DNA of 64,000 nucleotides from Gordius sp. MW1 (lineage: Eukaryota; Nematomorpha; Gordioida; Gordea; Gordiidae), in NCBI GenBank assembly GCA_964036665.1, contig OZ038531.1, positions 17,670,168 to 17,734,167 on the forward strand, given 5' to 3'. Both the position numbers and the translations under genes were made by a program. Positions 35,301 through 47,632 of the stretch are shown in pieces (the stretch's first letter is position 1; every line of letters starts with the position of its first letter). Below the pieces are notes generated by a model. The model searched no databases. It saw only the letters and a program-made list of their open reading frames with translations, and was not told the DNA's origin.

Positions 35301-38300
35301 TTTTGACTGGACCTTTCACTGGAGAAGATGTCTTCATACCACGAATCCCTTTAATTCCAACAGATATGCCCTTTGAATTTAAAAGATTGCAATTTCCTCT
35401 CAAACTCGCATTTTTTATAACCATTAACAAAGCTCATAGCCAGTCCCTTGCAATTTGTGGAATCAATTTAGAAACAGATTGTTTCTCACATGGACAATTA
35501 TATGTTGCATGTTCGCGCGTCGGCAACCCACTAAATCTCTATATCTACACAGAAAATAACATAACCAAAAATATTGTCTATACCTAAGCATTATAGCAAT
35601 TTGTTTCTTTCTAAGGCAGAAGTTAAGCTGCGAAGCATCTCTTACCCGAACCTACAACCCTCTTTATAACGCTTCACTACTTTTCTGCATGAATAATTAA
35701 AGTTAGTATTATTTCTATTTATCCACTCATAACTTTTAACAATTACCATTAAAGCTCATTGATTTTACTCGCGTATAATCACCTTTTAAATTCTCTAATT
35801 TTATATTACTTTGAGCGTTTCTCCCCATTTTATCGCCAGAGTATTATAACCAAATTTGACGAGACATTCACAAGAAGCTATAATACTGTACGTGTATTAC
35901 CTTATTCTTCATAAGACCTATCTTTGATTTACCCTTTATCCATCAACTTTCCCTTTACATCATTTTTTACATTATACTTTCAGCCAAAATCTTCATACAG
36001 CTCTTTATTACACATACATTATTAAATTTTTATATTTTAATGCTTATATACTCTTATGAATTATTATTAGTAAATATTTTATATCGCTCTTAAATAAATA
36101 TTATGGATATTTATTTGCATTAGCATTCGGACCTTTCACATTATAAACTATTTCATATATGACCCCATTTTAGATAAGTCTTATTAATAGGTTATACTTA
36201 TTCAACCACTTAAGGACTGAGCCAAAGCAACGCTTGGCCGGGCACAGCTAGTTAAAAATAAAAATTAACAACAAATAGTCGGGGTCGCTGCTGATCGTCG
36301 TAAGTTGAGATTTTCAGTAGGCCTGGGCTGGCACCATAACAATGAGATTATTTATATAGTTTACTATTTTTTTGTCACCTTTTTATTTATAAAAATTCTA
36401 TAATTAAATTAAAAATTTTCGGAAATAAGACAAAATTAATGCTTGAAATTTAAAATCGTCATTTTAGGCCCGTCAGTTCGGACAATTAGAATTGGGCAAA
36501 TAAAGGGTTTGGACTGGCCTTGGCGGGCAATTTACTAATCAAACCGTGATGGGGTCTAGCAGAAAATTTTATACAAAAATGATTAATGACAAAGGATTAA
36601 TTCTGTATTGAATGAGGAACATTATAATAAATAGGCATTTGATTTTTCATTTGCCTAGCGATCATTTAGAGATTTTAACTGTAGTAGGAGAATTACCTAT
36701 GATTAGTTAATATTACCAATTCATTCCATCGATGTCTTGACATCCTATTTTTTGAATAAGCTTCTAATCTCTTGAGTATGAAAAAACTACGACCATTGAT
36801 GCATGTGGTGTTAAGAAGACAAAAAAATGTGATTAAATCTTTAAAAATAAATATAAATCTTTTATGGTGTTTATAAGTGAGCCTTTCATCTGATTAAATA
36901 TTATTAACTTAACTCATTTAATATTTTATTTATATGAATTTTTTTTAATTTTTACTAAGATGAGGGGAGGGGCCTTGGATACGCCATTGATCTACATCAT
37001 TGTTTATAAATATAAGTGAGACGTTTGGATCTATAATCATCTAGACATTATAAATCAATGGATTAAAAATTATACATATAAAATCAATCATAATAATTAT
37101 AACAATTGAGATATATAAGAAAGTAATTATACTATATTAAACATGATCGCTTAGTTAGCCACTTCCTAAGGCGGTCTGGTGTTTTCACGGGAAATAAATG
37201 TTTTTCGTAGCAATTTTTACGATCATATTCGAAAATATGCATTTTATCAAAAATTAATTAAAAAAAATTGAATGTATATATTATGTTTCCCGTTTTTTTA
37301 TAGATGTCTTAAAGTCTTTTATGCCACTAAATTATGATATTTTAACTCATTTAATCTAATTATTAATCAAAAAATTTTCAAATTTCGGTCAAGGGGTCAG
37401 AAAAGTCCCGCTTTCCGCCCCCTGGCTACGCGCTTTTATGTCTAAAATATAAAATATTGAGGTTGTCTCATTATTTAATAACCTAATCTGATTCCAAAGT
37501 AAATTCAAATCAATTAACTAATTCAACGTAAAGTCTTCATATCTTGCCTAATTATACAAAAATCGAAAATTAATTTAAGAAATCTCACATAGCAATTGAT
37601 ATAATGTATTTAAATTGACCTTAGGCTTAGCTAAGAAAAGGCAGGGAATATGCTACCTTTCTCTTACATCTAAAATTTTTAGTAAGGCTAAAAGTTTAAA
37701 AATCATTATAATTTTTTGCTCATCGTTCATTATTAAAATCCTAGCTACTCTAAAGTAGTTTTTTTTTTATTATAATCAATTTTTTATTAAATGAAACTAT
37801 AGAAAACTAAAATTTTGAATATAACAATTTGTTATATGCCATATACTAAATTTTATTTCAAAACTAAACTCTTCGGATAGAAAAAGAAAGTAGGAGGAGG
37901 TGACGAGGCTTATTATATCAAAGTAACTCATTAATTTCTATTTTAAATAAAATACGAGTAAAACCTAGAGATTTAAACCTGAGCTTTAAATAGATGATAA
38001 CAAAAAACTTTTTTGCTTAAGTTAACCAATGTTGCTAAACACATAAAAACTAGTTATCATCAATACATTTCCAGTGATTTAATTAACGTAGTAAATTTAT
38101 TAAAGTGGTTTTGATCTGTCCACCGTCCCTTGAAAGTCGAATGCGTCTGACAGTTCTCACATGTCCTACGAGAAAAAATTTTCCTATTTCGTTGTTTCGT
38201 CTATTTTGTCCCCATAATCTTAATTAAGACCTCATGTCATGGCCCTCGCCGACGATCGCAAGTAAAAAGATTACAAGGCCCTTTTGGAGTCAGCTGATTA

Positions 38301-41300
38301 AGTCCAGTATATTTATCCCAATAGTTTCCTCCAGTACGGGATTTATGAAAAATAGGCTTTTCTTAAAGAAATAGACAGACAATCCCCTCCTTCCTAATAT
38401 TCTCCCACATTTTTGTTAATTTTGTTAAACAACCAATCGCAATTTTAATCGCAAATTTAATTTCAAGTCATTTTTGGATTCCTGGCCTCTTCTAAAAGAC
38501 GAAGACGAAGCAGCAGCCCGTCCCTGCTTCACCCTTGCTACGCCTATAAAAGCTTCTTTTATATTATTACATTATAATGGTAGTATTTTAAAATAATTGC
38601 ATTATCAGATATGTATAAATAAACTAGCCCTTATTTAAAAAAATTATCGCTGTAACCTAGTAAAGTGGGGATTACCTTGTATATATTGGCGTGGTTTATC
38701 ATAGAAGTGGCACACGAAGCCTCCGGACAGGGGTGCCAAATGTTTGATTTATAATTCATTAAATTTGTAGGATAAATCGAATATTTAAGCTCTTCAATTG
38801 CGTGTTTTGTCCTTTTATAGTAGACTTTGGGTGAGAATTCGTCATGGCTCTTTGCATGTTCCAAAGAATTTCTACGGCATAAATATTCTGTTTCGTTTTC
38901 ACAGCCGTTCCTTCCAAAACGATCATCTAAGTTTCAAAATAAAATAGGAAAATTGCAGTAACTAATCACAAAAAATCAAAAATTTGCTGTAATTTTGCTT
39001 GATTGGTTTAACATGAAACCCTTTATATTTAATTATATAATCAATTTAAAAACCACAAGCAAGTTAATCGCAAACTAATTTAGGGGAGACCGGGGCTATC
39101 GTGTCCATAAAATTTCAAAGAGGCCTGGACAAAACATATTAACCTATTTTCATATACTTTTTTCAGAAAAATGTTCTTGTCAGCAGTGTTTATAAAGGGG
39201 AAAAAATTATAGCAACACAGATAATAGATTTTTAGTATAATAAGGTTTCAAAAAAAAGACAACTTGTATAAATTCGAAAAATGAAAGTACATATAATATA
39301 TAAATTTGACTGGATACAAATGAATGGCTTGGAAATTATTTGAGAGGATACCTATAGCCCCGGGCTACGTATAGCCCCGGTCTCCCCTACTATTGAAAAT
39401 AAAAATTTCTAAGTGGCGATAACTAGTATTTAAAAAACGGCTGGGTTTTGTTTGGACGACTTTTTTAGTCAACTAAACATCAAAGGTTTTTTGGCCTGTT
39501 TATGTTTAGTTGACTAAGAAGTTTGGTTGAAATTAAAAAAACAGACCTGAGTCAGCCCTTAGTCTTAGTTGAACGTCGACCAAACTAAACCCATCCTTTT
39601 TCCAACACTAGCCAAAACATAGAATTTTGCTTTTTATGCCAAATATAGGACAGCGATGCCATTGAATTATTGAACTCAATACAGACCTACAGTTTGGTTT
39701 TTTAATTTTTTTGGATGGGAATGGGCTGATTTTTTGAACGAAAATTCAATCTCCATTGGCAATGATTGGAATAACATTATTAAAATACATCGTTTATATT
39801 AGATTCGGTGTTTTGACATATATTATTTTTTTAAAATAACCATAAATTTTTATTTAACTTACGTAATTATTATTAAAATTCATAATACCTCCGAATCATT
39901 AAAAACATTTGGTCCCTCAAATCCTCGCGATGCTGATGGTAATTTTTTATTACCAAGGATTTAATAAACTCAAAGATAAAGAGATTTTTTATGCGTATTA
40001 ATTAAGTCAGATCACGAATATGGACAAGAAACTAAGTTTAAAGAATAATTTTGTCATTTTTATTCATTCGTTGTCTCATTTCGAGTTTTATAATCAAACG
40101 TTTTGAAAAAAATAAAAATTCAATTGTAAGATTTTTTGAATTTATACTTCTTAAAACGTGAAAATTAGCTAACTGTATAAATCGTGTGATTTAAATTTTC
40201 TGAAAAAATAGTTAAGGTGTTAATGTAGATATTTTATCAGTAGAGACGACAAGATGTATAGTCTTGAGTCTTCCATTGAACCAACAAAACCCTCTTTATT
40301 TGCTCTTACCGTCAAATAATTAAATAAAAATATAAATATTTTTAAATAAAACAAAGTGTTTATTTTCACTGTGTCAATATACCATATTTCTATATTTTTT
40401 AATTACTAGATGAGCCAGATTCATTATAAATTCAAAGGCGAAGCAAAATATAATTCAAAATAGATATTATTGAATTATCAATTTAAAATGGCAAAAAATT
40501 GATAAACAAGATTGAAAAAAAACGTTATATCTATACTACGGGAGAGGCAGGGAGGGTTGCCCCCCTCCCCCCCCCCCCCCTAATTCAATTTTTTTTAAAT
40601 ATATTTGACAAAATTATGGATATAAATGTCAAAATTTATTTTTTGTCTTTCGCCCTAGCAAAGCTTTATTGCATCCTAACATTATCTCTCCACTATCATT
40701 ACAGCCAATCACGCTTCAGCAAATCAGGTTTAATCATTATACTTAATAAGAAATCAATGATAATCTGGGTGCCAATCTCATCCAAAAAGAAATGACTGAC
40801 ATTAAAATAATTTGATATAAAGCGAAAAAAGCTTGCTGTGTGTGGGCATATGCAAATATGAATAAAATTTTAAAATATTTTATTTAATTGATGAGGTAAG
40901 GAAAAATTTTAAAAATATTTTTTTTATCCATTGTGTTCTTTTTTCGTTTTATGTATTTTTCCTATATTATTGACATGGGCGTAGCCAAAATTGTAACTAG
41001 AAGGGGGCAATTATGATTTAGGGAGGGGTAAAATGACAAATTTTAGATTTTAGCCTTAAATATATCAGGTTTTCAATAATTTATGAATTTAGAGGGGAGC
41101 AATTGCCCCTCTCTGCTGGCCACGTCCATGATTATCGTCATGGTTTTGGATTTTTAACAAACAAAAATGTTTTAATAAAAATTAAATTATTGTGAGATTG
41201 AAGAGGTTTAAAAAATAAAATAAGTTTCTCACTCCCGAAAGAAAGTTGTTCGGATAACACTAAATATTTTAATTTAATTTCTATATCCAAATGAGATAAA

Positions 41301-41973
41301 AATAATATGTTTTCCTTTAATTTTGACATTTTAAATTATCCCCCCGCCTAATAAAAAAAAGCAAAATTTTTTTTTATTTCATCATATAAGGCTTTTGGGA
41401 TCGTCATATTAAAAATTTTAGGCCCCATTATATTTAGGATTATTAACTCCAGGATTCATTTTTTCGATTTTTTATTCAATTTATAAAAAGCTTAGTTAAC
41501 TTACCAAATAATAGGTTAAGGGAATAGTTGGATTTTGGAGTATTTGATAAAGCCGTAGAAAAATTCTCTATAGGAAAATATTTAGCTACTTCATCTTCAG
41601 CTCTAAATTTCACAGGTTTTAAACTAGTTTTGACGTTAAAATTTCCTTTTTTCTCTTCAAAATTTATGCAATTAAACCAATCTCTTCTCTCATATAACCA
41701 CATGTATTGCCAATAAATATTTTCTTCATAACTCAAGTTTTCCATACATTGTACAGGTATAATTTTGTGATAATTTTCCATGCAATGCCAAAGGAACCAG
41801 GGATTCAGATAATTTTTAAGCGTAAAATCGGGATTGTTATAAGGTAAATTAGATATTATTTTAGCAGATGTAGCATTTTGCTGACGTACTCTACTGTCTG
41901 ATACAGTGTAAATTAAAGAATTTCCAACAATTTCTTTAACCGAAAATGCAAAATTATATTTAGTCTGATTCAT
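32306..41973 (-). CDS. GFI1/senseless-like C2H2 zinc-finger factor (4 exons)
   Basis: DNA-binding transcription factor, probably a repressor. Exons on the - strand: 41973-41505, 38926-38676, 33660-33399 and 32520-32306. Borders are AG/GT (donors TTTG|GTAAGT, AAG|GTAATC, ACTG|GTAACT) and phases fit, giving 398 codons plus stop. Four fingers at the C terminus read [57 protein letters not shown] and [19 protein letters not shown]. These match vertebrate GFI1 fingers 3-6, and Drosophila senseless also has four. The N terminus lacks a SNAG motif. Instead it has FSVKEIVG at residues 10-17, like the eh1 motif that binds Groucho/TLE. The middle ~200 residues show no known domain. Intron 2 carries a Helitron remnant and other mobile elements; introns 1 and 3 also contain MITEs. 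Confidence 0.93.
32779..32925. mobile_element. GCGTAGCC-family MITE, decayed (GFI1-like intron 3)
   Basis: Ends GGGCATATCCAGG...GCTGGCTGCGCC. GGCAGGGAGGGG and TTGCCCCCCCCC mark its two halves. Confidence 0.6.
33935..34106. mobile_element. GCGTAGCC-family MITE (GFI1-like intron 2)
   Basis: Ends ATGGGACTAGCCAG...TTGGCTACGCCCAT, with AGGCAAAATGATCATT inside and a long C run at the right. Confidence 0.75.
34210..36251 (+). mobile_element. 5'-truncated Helitron with 3' terminus
   Basis: Carries a decayed PIF1-type helicase (34240-35587). It ends in CTAG (36248-36251) followed by T, the Helitron CTRR|T rule. Just before the end is a hairpin, GCCAA-AGCAACGC-TTGGC, and GCCGGGCACAG. The Rep/HUH part is absent, and the left boundary is approximate. 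Confidence 0.75.
34240..35587 (+). pseudogene. Helitron PIF1-type helicase, frameshifted
   Basis: Helicase that would unwind DNA during rolling-circle transposition. Walker A is [11 protein letters not shown] frameshift near 34400 moves the reading into [20 protein letters not shown], then [15 protein letters not shown] (Walker B, WDEC). A second break after 34600 destroys the next block, where only scattered FGG and NFCHFV-like words survive, and a 19 bp direct repeat sits at about 34810-34848. The last frame, 35183-35587, is long: [27 protein letters not shown], and the C-terminal helicase signature [10 protein letters not shown]...[11 protein letters not shown]. Several breaks make it non-functional. 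Confidence 0.88.
36258..37432. mobile_element. Dispersed TIR element, copy A (interrupted)
   Basis: Shares long blocks with 46884-47632: GTCGGGGTCGCTGCTG, TAGGCCTGGGCTGGCACCAT, AATCAAACCGTGATGGG, then TCTGGTGTTTTCACGGGAA. The right end is CCTGGCTACGCGC. Relative to copy B it has about 510 extra bases at about 36634-37147. The left end is missing at the Helitron terminus. Confidence 0.7.
37433..38675. other. Intron 2 sequence of the GFI1-like gene, no further feature
   Basis: AT-rich. A one-sided GCGTAGCC-type end is seen near 38535 (TTGCTACGCCTATAAA). I see no ORF of interest. Confidence 0.5.
39083..39387. mobile_element. 305 bp deletion derivative of the pogo-like element (GFI1-like intron 1)
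   Basis: Same TIR as 23627-25284 (GGGGAGACCGGGGCTATC), flanked by TA at 39081-39082 and 39388-39389. Its left ~80 bases match the inverse of the right end of the larger copy. Confidence 0.88.
39424..39610. mobile_element. hAT MITE copy 3 (GFI1-like intron 1)
   Basis: Ends TAGTATTTAAAAAACGGCTG...CATCCTTTTTCCAACACTA. TSD GCGATAAC / GCCAAAAC (39416-39423, 39611-39618), two mismatches, so the oldest-looking of the three. Confidence 0.82.
40977..41127. mobile_element. GCGTAGCC-family MITE (GFI1-like intron 1)
   Basis: Ends GGGCGTAGCC...CTGGCCACGTCC. Contains GGGGGCAATTATGATTTAGG and AGGGGTAAAATGAC, matching the copy at 21643. Confidence 0.8.
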
Positions 41974-43547
41974 GTTTACGAATTTTTATTGGATTTAATT
42001 AGGCTTATACTTGAAATTAAAAGAAAATACTAAATCTTTGAATTTTGTGGAATTTTGTCAATAATGTATTCATTAATGTAATGACGCATTTTCGACATCT
42101 AAAGAATATTAAGACATATAATGCAAAAATATATACACAATCACTTAATAATCGATATATACAAAATTCAATATTATTTTTGAATTTTTTGTTATTGTTA
42201 AAATGAAGTTTCGTATATAAAAATTAAATGATATATTTATAAATAAATTTGTAATTATATTTATAAATAAATTTGTAATTATATTTATAAATAAATTTGT
42301 TATTATATTTATAAATAAATTTGTAATTTATTTTTCAATAATTAAAAATGAAAAGGCTATATGTTTATCCCACATGTTTAATCAGAATGTAGCTTTGTCT
42401 GTGGCATAAATGAACACACTTACAGAGATTTTCTTTTTGATCAAATTAAATCATCACAAAATTCAATATATATTTCATATCCATCTTGATAAGAAAAATT
42501 TAAAAATTGAACAACACAACGGATTTTGTGTCATATTAAATTTATCCAATTTTATAAATTGAAATTGCTTAAAATTGTTTTGTTAAACGCCACAAAATTA
42601 ATTGATTTGTATAAGTCTAAGCAATTCCAATGAATTTGATCCTTAATATTTATGATGGAAGATTTTATCTTTCACTAAATTTTAGAGTTGTGAAATTGAA
42701 GGCCTTAACATCAGTTTTTATCGAATAATTTTTCTCAAATCTTTTTTTTCTTCCAATCAGCAACAAAATATTGAAATCGTTAAGGTTTTAAAAATAATTA
42801 ATTTTTAAAATTTTTTAACCAACATGCATGTCTAAATAAAGAAACTTCATGACTTCAAGATTATTTTTATTTTTGTCAAATTTTACACAATCTTCGTTTT
42901 CCAAAATAGGGCACTTATTTATAAGATAAAAAGCAAGAATTTTTTTAATTTTATGTATATAAACACTGTAGTTAGTTTGTAATATTAAGAGGTTATGTGA
43001 AACTAGGGTTTATTACAGAGAATGCAGGGGCCGGACAAACCCCCCCCCCCCCCCTCCTCAAAATTTAAATATCCCCCGCCATCTTTTGGACTGCTTTGAA
43101 ATTTTTTATAGAATTTGCTTTTTAATTATAAATTTTTATATTAATTTAATTGATCTTCTTTACTTTAAAATCAATTTTGCTTAATATTATTGAAAAAGTG
43201 GACTCTATAAAAATTGCTTATATAATCACAGCGTTCTCGTTAAAAAATTCAATCTCTTAATTTCGAGCTGCCGCATGGTTATTGATCTCATAAAATTTGG
43301 AAGGTACCTTCTGTCAAACTCCCTCGGGACTGCTTTTACCTTTGCTTTATAATAAAATTTAAGCCTACAAGATTAAAATATAGAAACGCTCTCGGCAATT
43401 TTACTTATAACAATCCATATTTAACGATAATAGTAGTAAAAAACAGAATTTTTTTACGATTTTGCTATAATGGATCTATTACATGGTTGTATAAATTAAC
43501 TTAGCATTGTGGTTTTGAGGAAAGATGACGTATTAAAATATTAAAAT
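41974..43547. other. Upstream region of the GFI1-like gene
   Basis: A four-fold ~23 bp tandem repeat (TTATAAATAAATTTGTAATTA) lies at about 42232-42325. A half MITE with a long C run lies at about 43020-43090. No ORF is supported. Promoter and 5' UTR of the - strand gene should be within this stretch, but I cannot place them. Confidence 0.55.
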
Positions 43548-43703
43548 GGGCGTAGACAGGATTAGAATTAGAGGGGGCGGCTATAATGATTTAGGGAGGG
43601 GCAAAATAGCAATTTTTTTAAGCCATAATTTGATAAAATTTCTACGATTTTTTGGATTTAGGGGGGGGGGGGGGGCAGCCGTCCATCTTTGCCACCCTGG
43701 CCC
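43548..43703. mobile_element. GCGTAGCC-family MITE
   Basis: Ends ATGGGCGTAGACAGG...CACCCTGGCCCAT, with the family core GATTTAGGGAGGGGCAAAAT and a G run. Confidence 0.75.
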
Positions 43704-43740
43704 ATGAATCTTTATATCATATAAAAACACTAATTATATT

Positions 43741-45580
43741 CAGTGGCGTAGCTAGGGGGGGGCCCAAGGGGCCCGGGTCCCCCCAAGAGCAAAAACCGGG
43801 CCCCATGGGCCCCCCCAAGGGAAAAATCTTGGGCCCCTGGGCCCCGTACGCCATTTTTTTATTTTATCTTAATTAGGAAAAAATATGAAGATTATAATTA
43901 TTTGTTTTTGAATATAACTTTTAATTATAATATAAATTAAACCCTTCATACCCTTTTTTAAATCTCTTTTATCAGAAGTAATTAACCATTATGAATTAAA
44001 ACTGCCAGATACCAAAATAATAATGGCAAAATTATATAATATATAATAATTCCTAATAAATTGCAATGATATTTTTCACCTATTAAAATTTTGCTCTCAA
44101 TAGTGTTTCTAATTTTATTATTTTGACTAAAATAATTTTAACTATCCCAATAACTTTATGTTCATGCGAAGGATCGTTCTCATTGCTAAAATGGATTAAA
44201 ACTATCTTCGTTCCACATAATAAGACAAGATAGGTTATCTTCTTTAGCTTTATTGAGCTTAGAACATGACTTTATAAATGATTCGTTTGCAACATCGAAT
44301 AAAAGGCGTAATGAACTACTATTAAAAGACTAATTTTAATATTTAATGAAAAATCACCTGGGCTTTTAAACTTGTTTTAAATACTTTCAAAATATATTAA
44401 AATATTATTAAATTTACGAAAATTCCTTCCTGGATTAAATTTAATTGTCCATCTCACATGCTTATTGTTTAACGTATCTTGCATTTTTTTATGTACCACA
44501 TGCACATATAAAGCCAATGAATTTCCAAAAAATAGTTTGTGCCCCTTTTTCCCCCTTTATTAGTGATATCCCATCAAAAGTTTCATAAATAAATATTAAT
44601 AACAAATTCATGAGACAATTGTAAACGCATCAAAACTTTCAAGGGATAAAAATCCCAAAAAAATTCCTTTTGGTGTGCCATGGATTCAACAAAATGTACA
44701 CCAACGCTAAGTTGTTCTGTGCATCTCACAACTCTAATTTCAGATAAAATTTATTAAGTAAAATTTTTCTTTTAATTCTGACAGAATATTTTTAAGGTTC
44801 ATTTAGCCTTTAAATTTATTAGTTCATTTTAAATTTAAGGCCATGTAAGGGGGGGGGGGGGGGGTTGTGCAAATATATGTATATTATCATCAGGGGCAAT
44901 AACTTCTAAATTAAATACTCATTCTCGAACGAATTTTAATTTCATGATTAATTTTTATTTTATGTTATAATTACGCCTTTTAAGGATCTAGCTTTAAAAA
45001 AGGCTTTTAAATGTTCTCATTGTTTTCCTGATATAAATGCTGCAATATTGCATATGTGAAATTAAAATTTGTTATATATATGGCCAAGATTTTTTGGGGT
45101 TGTGGCAATAGATTATTATTATAAAAACTTTGTTGTATAGTTTTTTTACTATTTGTATTATTTTTTAAAATGGCAACAATTTCTTGTCAATATCTCCGTT
45201 CCACCTTGTGCCCTTACAAATTTACACAAAAACTTATTATACCAAGTGAAATTTTCTATATTATTTCAACTACATTACTGTTTTATTTATGAATAAATTT
45301 TATTTATTTTATGCCCTAGAAACATGCGGTCTAAGACATACCAGTGTGATGTTATTAGAAAAAATAACAAAGTAGTAGCGGAATTTTAAGTTTGCCCAAC
45401 GTTTATGAGGGAAAATTTTTTCATTTGCGTTTGACCCATGGTCGTATACAGGTTTGAATGAGGGGGGGGGACATAATTTTTTTTTATTTTTAAGGGTATT
45501 TGTAGTTAAATTTTTTTTGTCCCCCCCTATGGTTTGACCAGCTCAGCCCCCCCAAGGCAAAAAGGCTAGCTACGCCACTG
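43741..45580 (+). mobile_element. 1.84 kb hAT element with perfect 8 bp TSD
   Basis: Ends CAGTGGCGTAGCTAG...CTAGCTACGCCACTG. TSD ATTATATT at 43733-43740 and 45581-45588, exact. The left end has nested GGGCCC-rich palindromic sequence. It carries the broken C-terminal part of a hAT transposase at about 44156-44335 and no N-terminal part. Confidence 0.92.
44156..44335 (+). pseudogene. hAT transposase C-terminal dimerisation domain, frameshifted
   Basis: Reading LCSCEGSFSLLKWIKTIF, a one-base frameshift at about 44232, then RLSSLALLSLEHDF and a stop after NELLLKD. This is the conserved C-terminal hAT dimerisation motif (family form: C-E-x-S-F-S-x-L-K, then R-L-x-x-L-A-L-L-S-I-E). The rest of the transposase is not recognisable in this element. 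Confidence 0.8.
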
Positions 45581-45588
45581 ATTATATT

Positions 45589-46883
45589 TTTTGAACTTGT
45601 AGAAAGGTGTAGGATATGCTGTAGTATTAATTTTAAATAGATTTGGATGTTTTTAAATTATTCACTGAGTAAAGTATCTCGAAGATAAATTGACAGCATG
45701 CTATATTATTGGAAGATAGACATAAAGCATCATCATAACATGTGTGTAAATGCTAAAGTTAATTATCATTATTATTGCCCTTCGTTGCTTGAAGCGTTAA
45801 TAAATCAACTATTGCTCTCCCTCTTTGAAAGGTCCGCCCTGTTGTTTAATTAGCTCTCGGTCTGTCTTAAATTACAATATTATAATTGAAAAATTTGGAC
45901 CAAGTCTCGGCAAAACATAACCGGACTCAATCTCTCGATAAATGCTGTGGCAGGCAAGCGCATCCCATGAATATATAACTCCCATCACTCCCTGTATAAT
46001 GATATGCATTTTGGGACTTATTATAACCTATAATTTGTAATCTCATTTACCCAGACCCACAGACAGCTAAAAAGAACCGGACATTAATTTAGGTTATATG
46101 AGGACAAAATTGAATTAGGGTTAATTTAACATCTACAGGCTTTACAACACTGGCTCACAATTCCCCAGAGTGTATATGGTGTTAGGATGCTGGGGAAATT
46201 TTATTAGAAACCTTTCCTCCTTACTTTTCCTTTAAGGGATTGAGTGAGGTTCTCCTCTGCTTTAGTATTAAAAGCAATTAAATTTGGCAGGATTGGCCTT
46301 GCTCAGCTTATTATCATAACTAATGTATGGATGGCTGGCAGCTCATGTTATTTGAAGCTGTTTGCAATGTTAAAATAGAATTATAGATGTAATTTAATAA
46401 ACTTATCGCGAAATAAAAATTTTTGCTTATAAAACTTTTTTAAATGCTTTAAATTAAAGTTTGTATTAAACTAACCACCAGGCCGTAGCCAGTAGGGAGT
46501 CTAAAATTTTATAAAAATTTGATATATTTTTAGCTTAAATTTTAAAAAATGATTATTTTGTCCCTCCCTAAAGACTTATTGCCCCCCTCTAGTTCCAATC
46601 CTGGCTACGCCCATGCTAACCCATTAGTTATTTATGGTATACACATAAACAAGAATTAAAGCATTTTATTAAAAGAATTATATTTGTACCTTAAATTAAT
46701 TTTTATTAGCTATAAGTATCGCTATCTTGTAAATTATCATATATAGATCTATGAATAAACCTATGATGAATTTAAGCCAATTTGATATCTTGCGATTGCT
46801 TTAAAAAGCTATGAGAATTTTAAGATTTTTATTATAACTTTAGCGAAATAACAAACAATTTAAAAATTTATATTTAACATTCA
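45589..46883. other. Intergenic, one MITE
   Basis: A GCGTAGCC-family MITE lies at 46481-46612 (GGCCGTAGCCAG...CTGGCTACGCC). Nothing else is recognised. Confidence 0.6.
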
Positions 46884-47632
46884 GGCGCGTAGCCAGGATT
46901 TTCTCGAGGGGGAGGGGAAAACTGGTAAATTTTTTTTTTACATTTTATTTGTAATTAAAAATCAAAATTAAACAACCAAAAAGTCGGGCTCGCTGCTGGG
47001 CCCACTTGGCTAAGGATTCGGGCAGGCTACCGTTGCTAATTTCAAGTAGGCCTGGGCGGGCACCATAATGAGATTTTTATTTACTATTTTTTGTTACCTT
47101 TCTATTTATAAAAATTCCAGGATTAAATCAAATTTTTTTTTTAAATAAGACAAAATTAATTTTTGAAGTTCAAAATCGTCATTTTCGGCCCGGCTGTTCG
47201 GACAGCATTAGTGAATCGGGCAATTAAAGGGTTTTGGCTGACCTTGACAGGCAATTTAGTTATCAAACCGTGATGGGTTTTAGCAGAAAATTTTAGACGA
47301 ATATGATAAATGATAAAAGTAGGTATTAATATTATATAGAATGAGGAACTTTATAATAATCGCTTAGTTATCTACTTCCTGGGGAGGTCTGGTGTTTTCA
47401 CGGGAAGAAATGTTCAAACAAGTTGTTTTTTTTCATACCAATTTTCACAATCATATTAGGAAATTTTACAATGCCTATTGTCAAAAATTAAATCAAAAAA
47501 TTCGTTTCTAGGTTTTTATGTCTTAAAGTCTTTGGTGTAACTATGCTATAATATTTTAACCCATTTAATTTAGTTACTAATCAAAAAACTTTTCAAATTT
47601 TTGCCCCCCCCCCTATTACGCCACGGTAGGTA
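46884..47632. mobile_element. Dispersed TIR element, copy B
   Basis: Begins GGCGCGTAGCCAGGATT and ends CCCCTATTACGCC. About 750 bp, sharing most of its length with copy A at 36258-37432. The ends resemble the GCGTAGCC MITE family, so this may be a longer relative of it. Confidence 0.7.

Noticed and set aside
43652-43876. 74-codon Gly/Pro-rich ORF
   Set aside because: Translation of G/C runs at a MITE and hAT terminus, not a gene.
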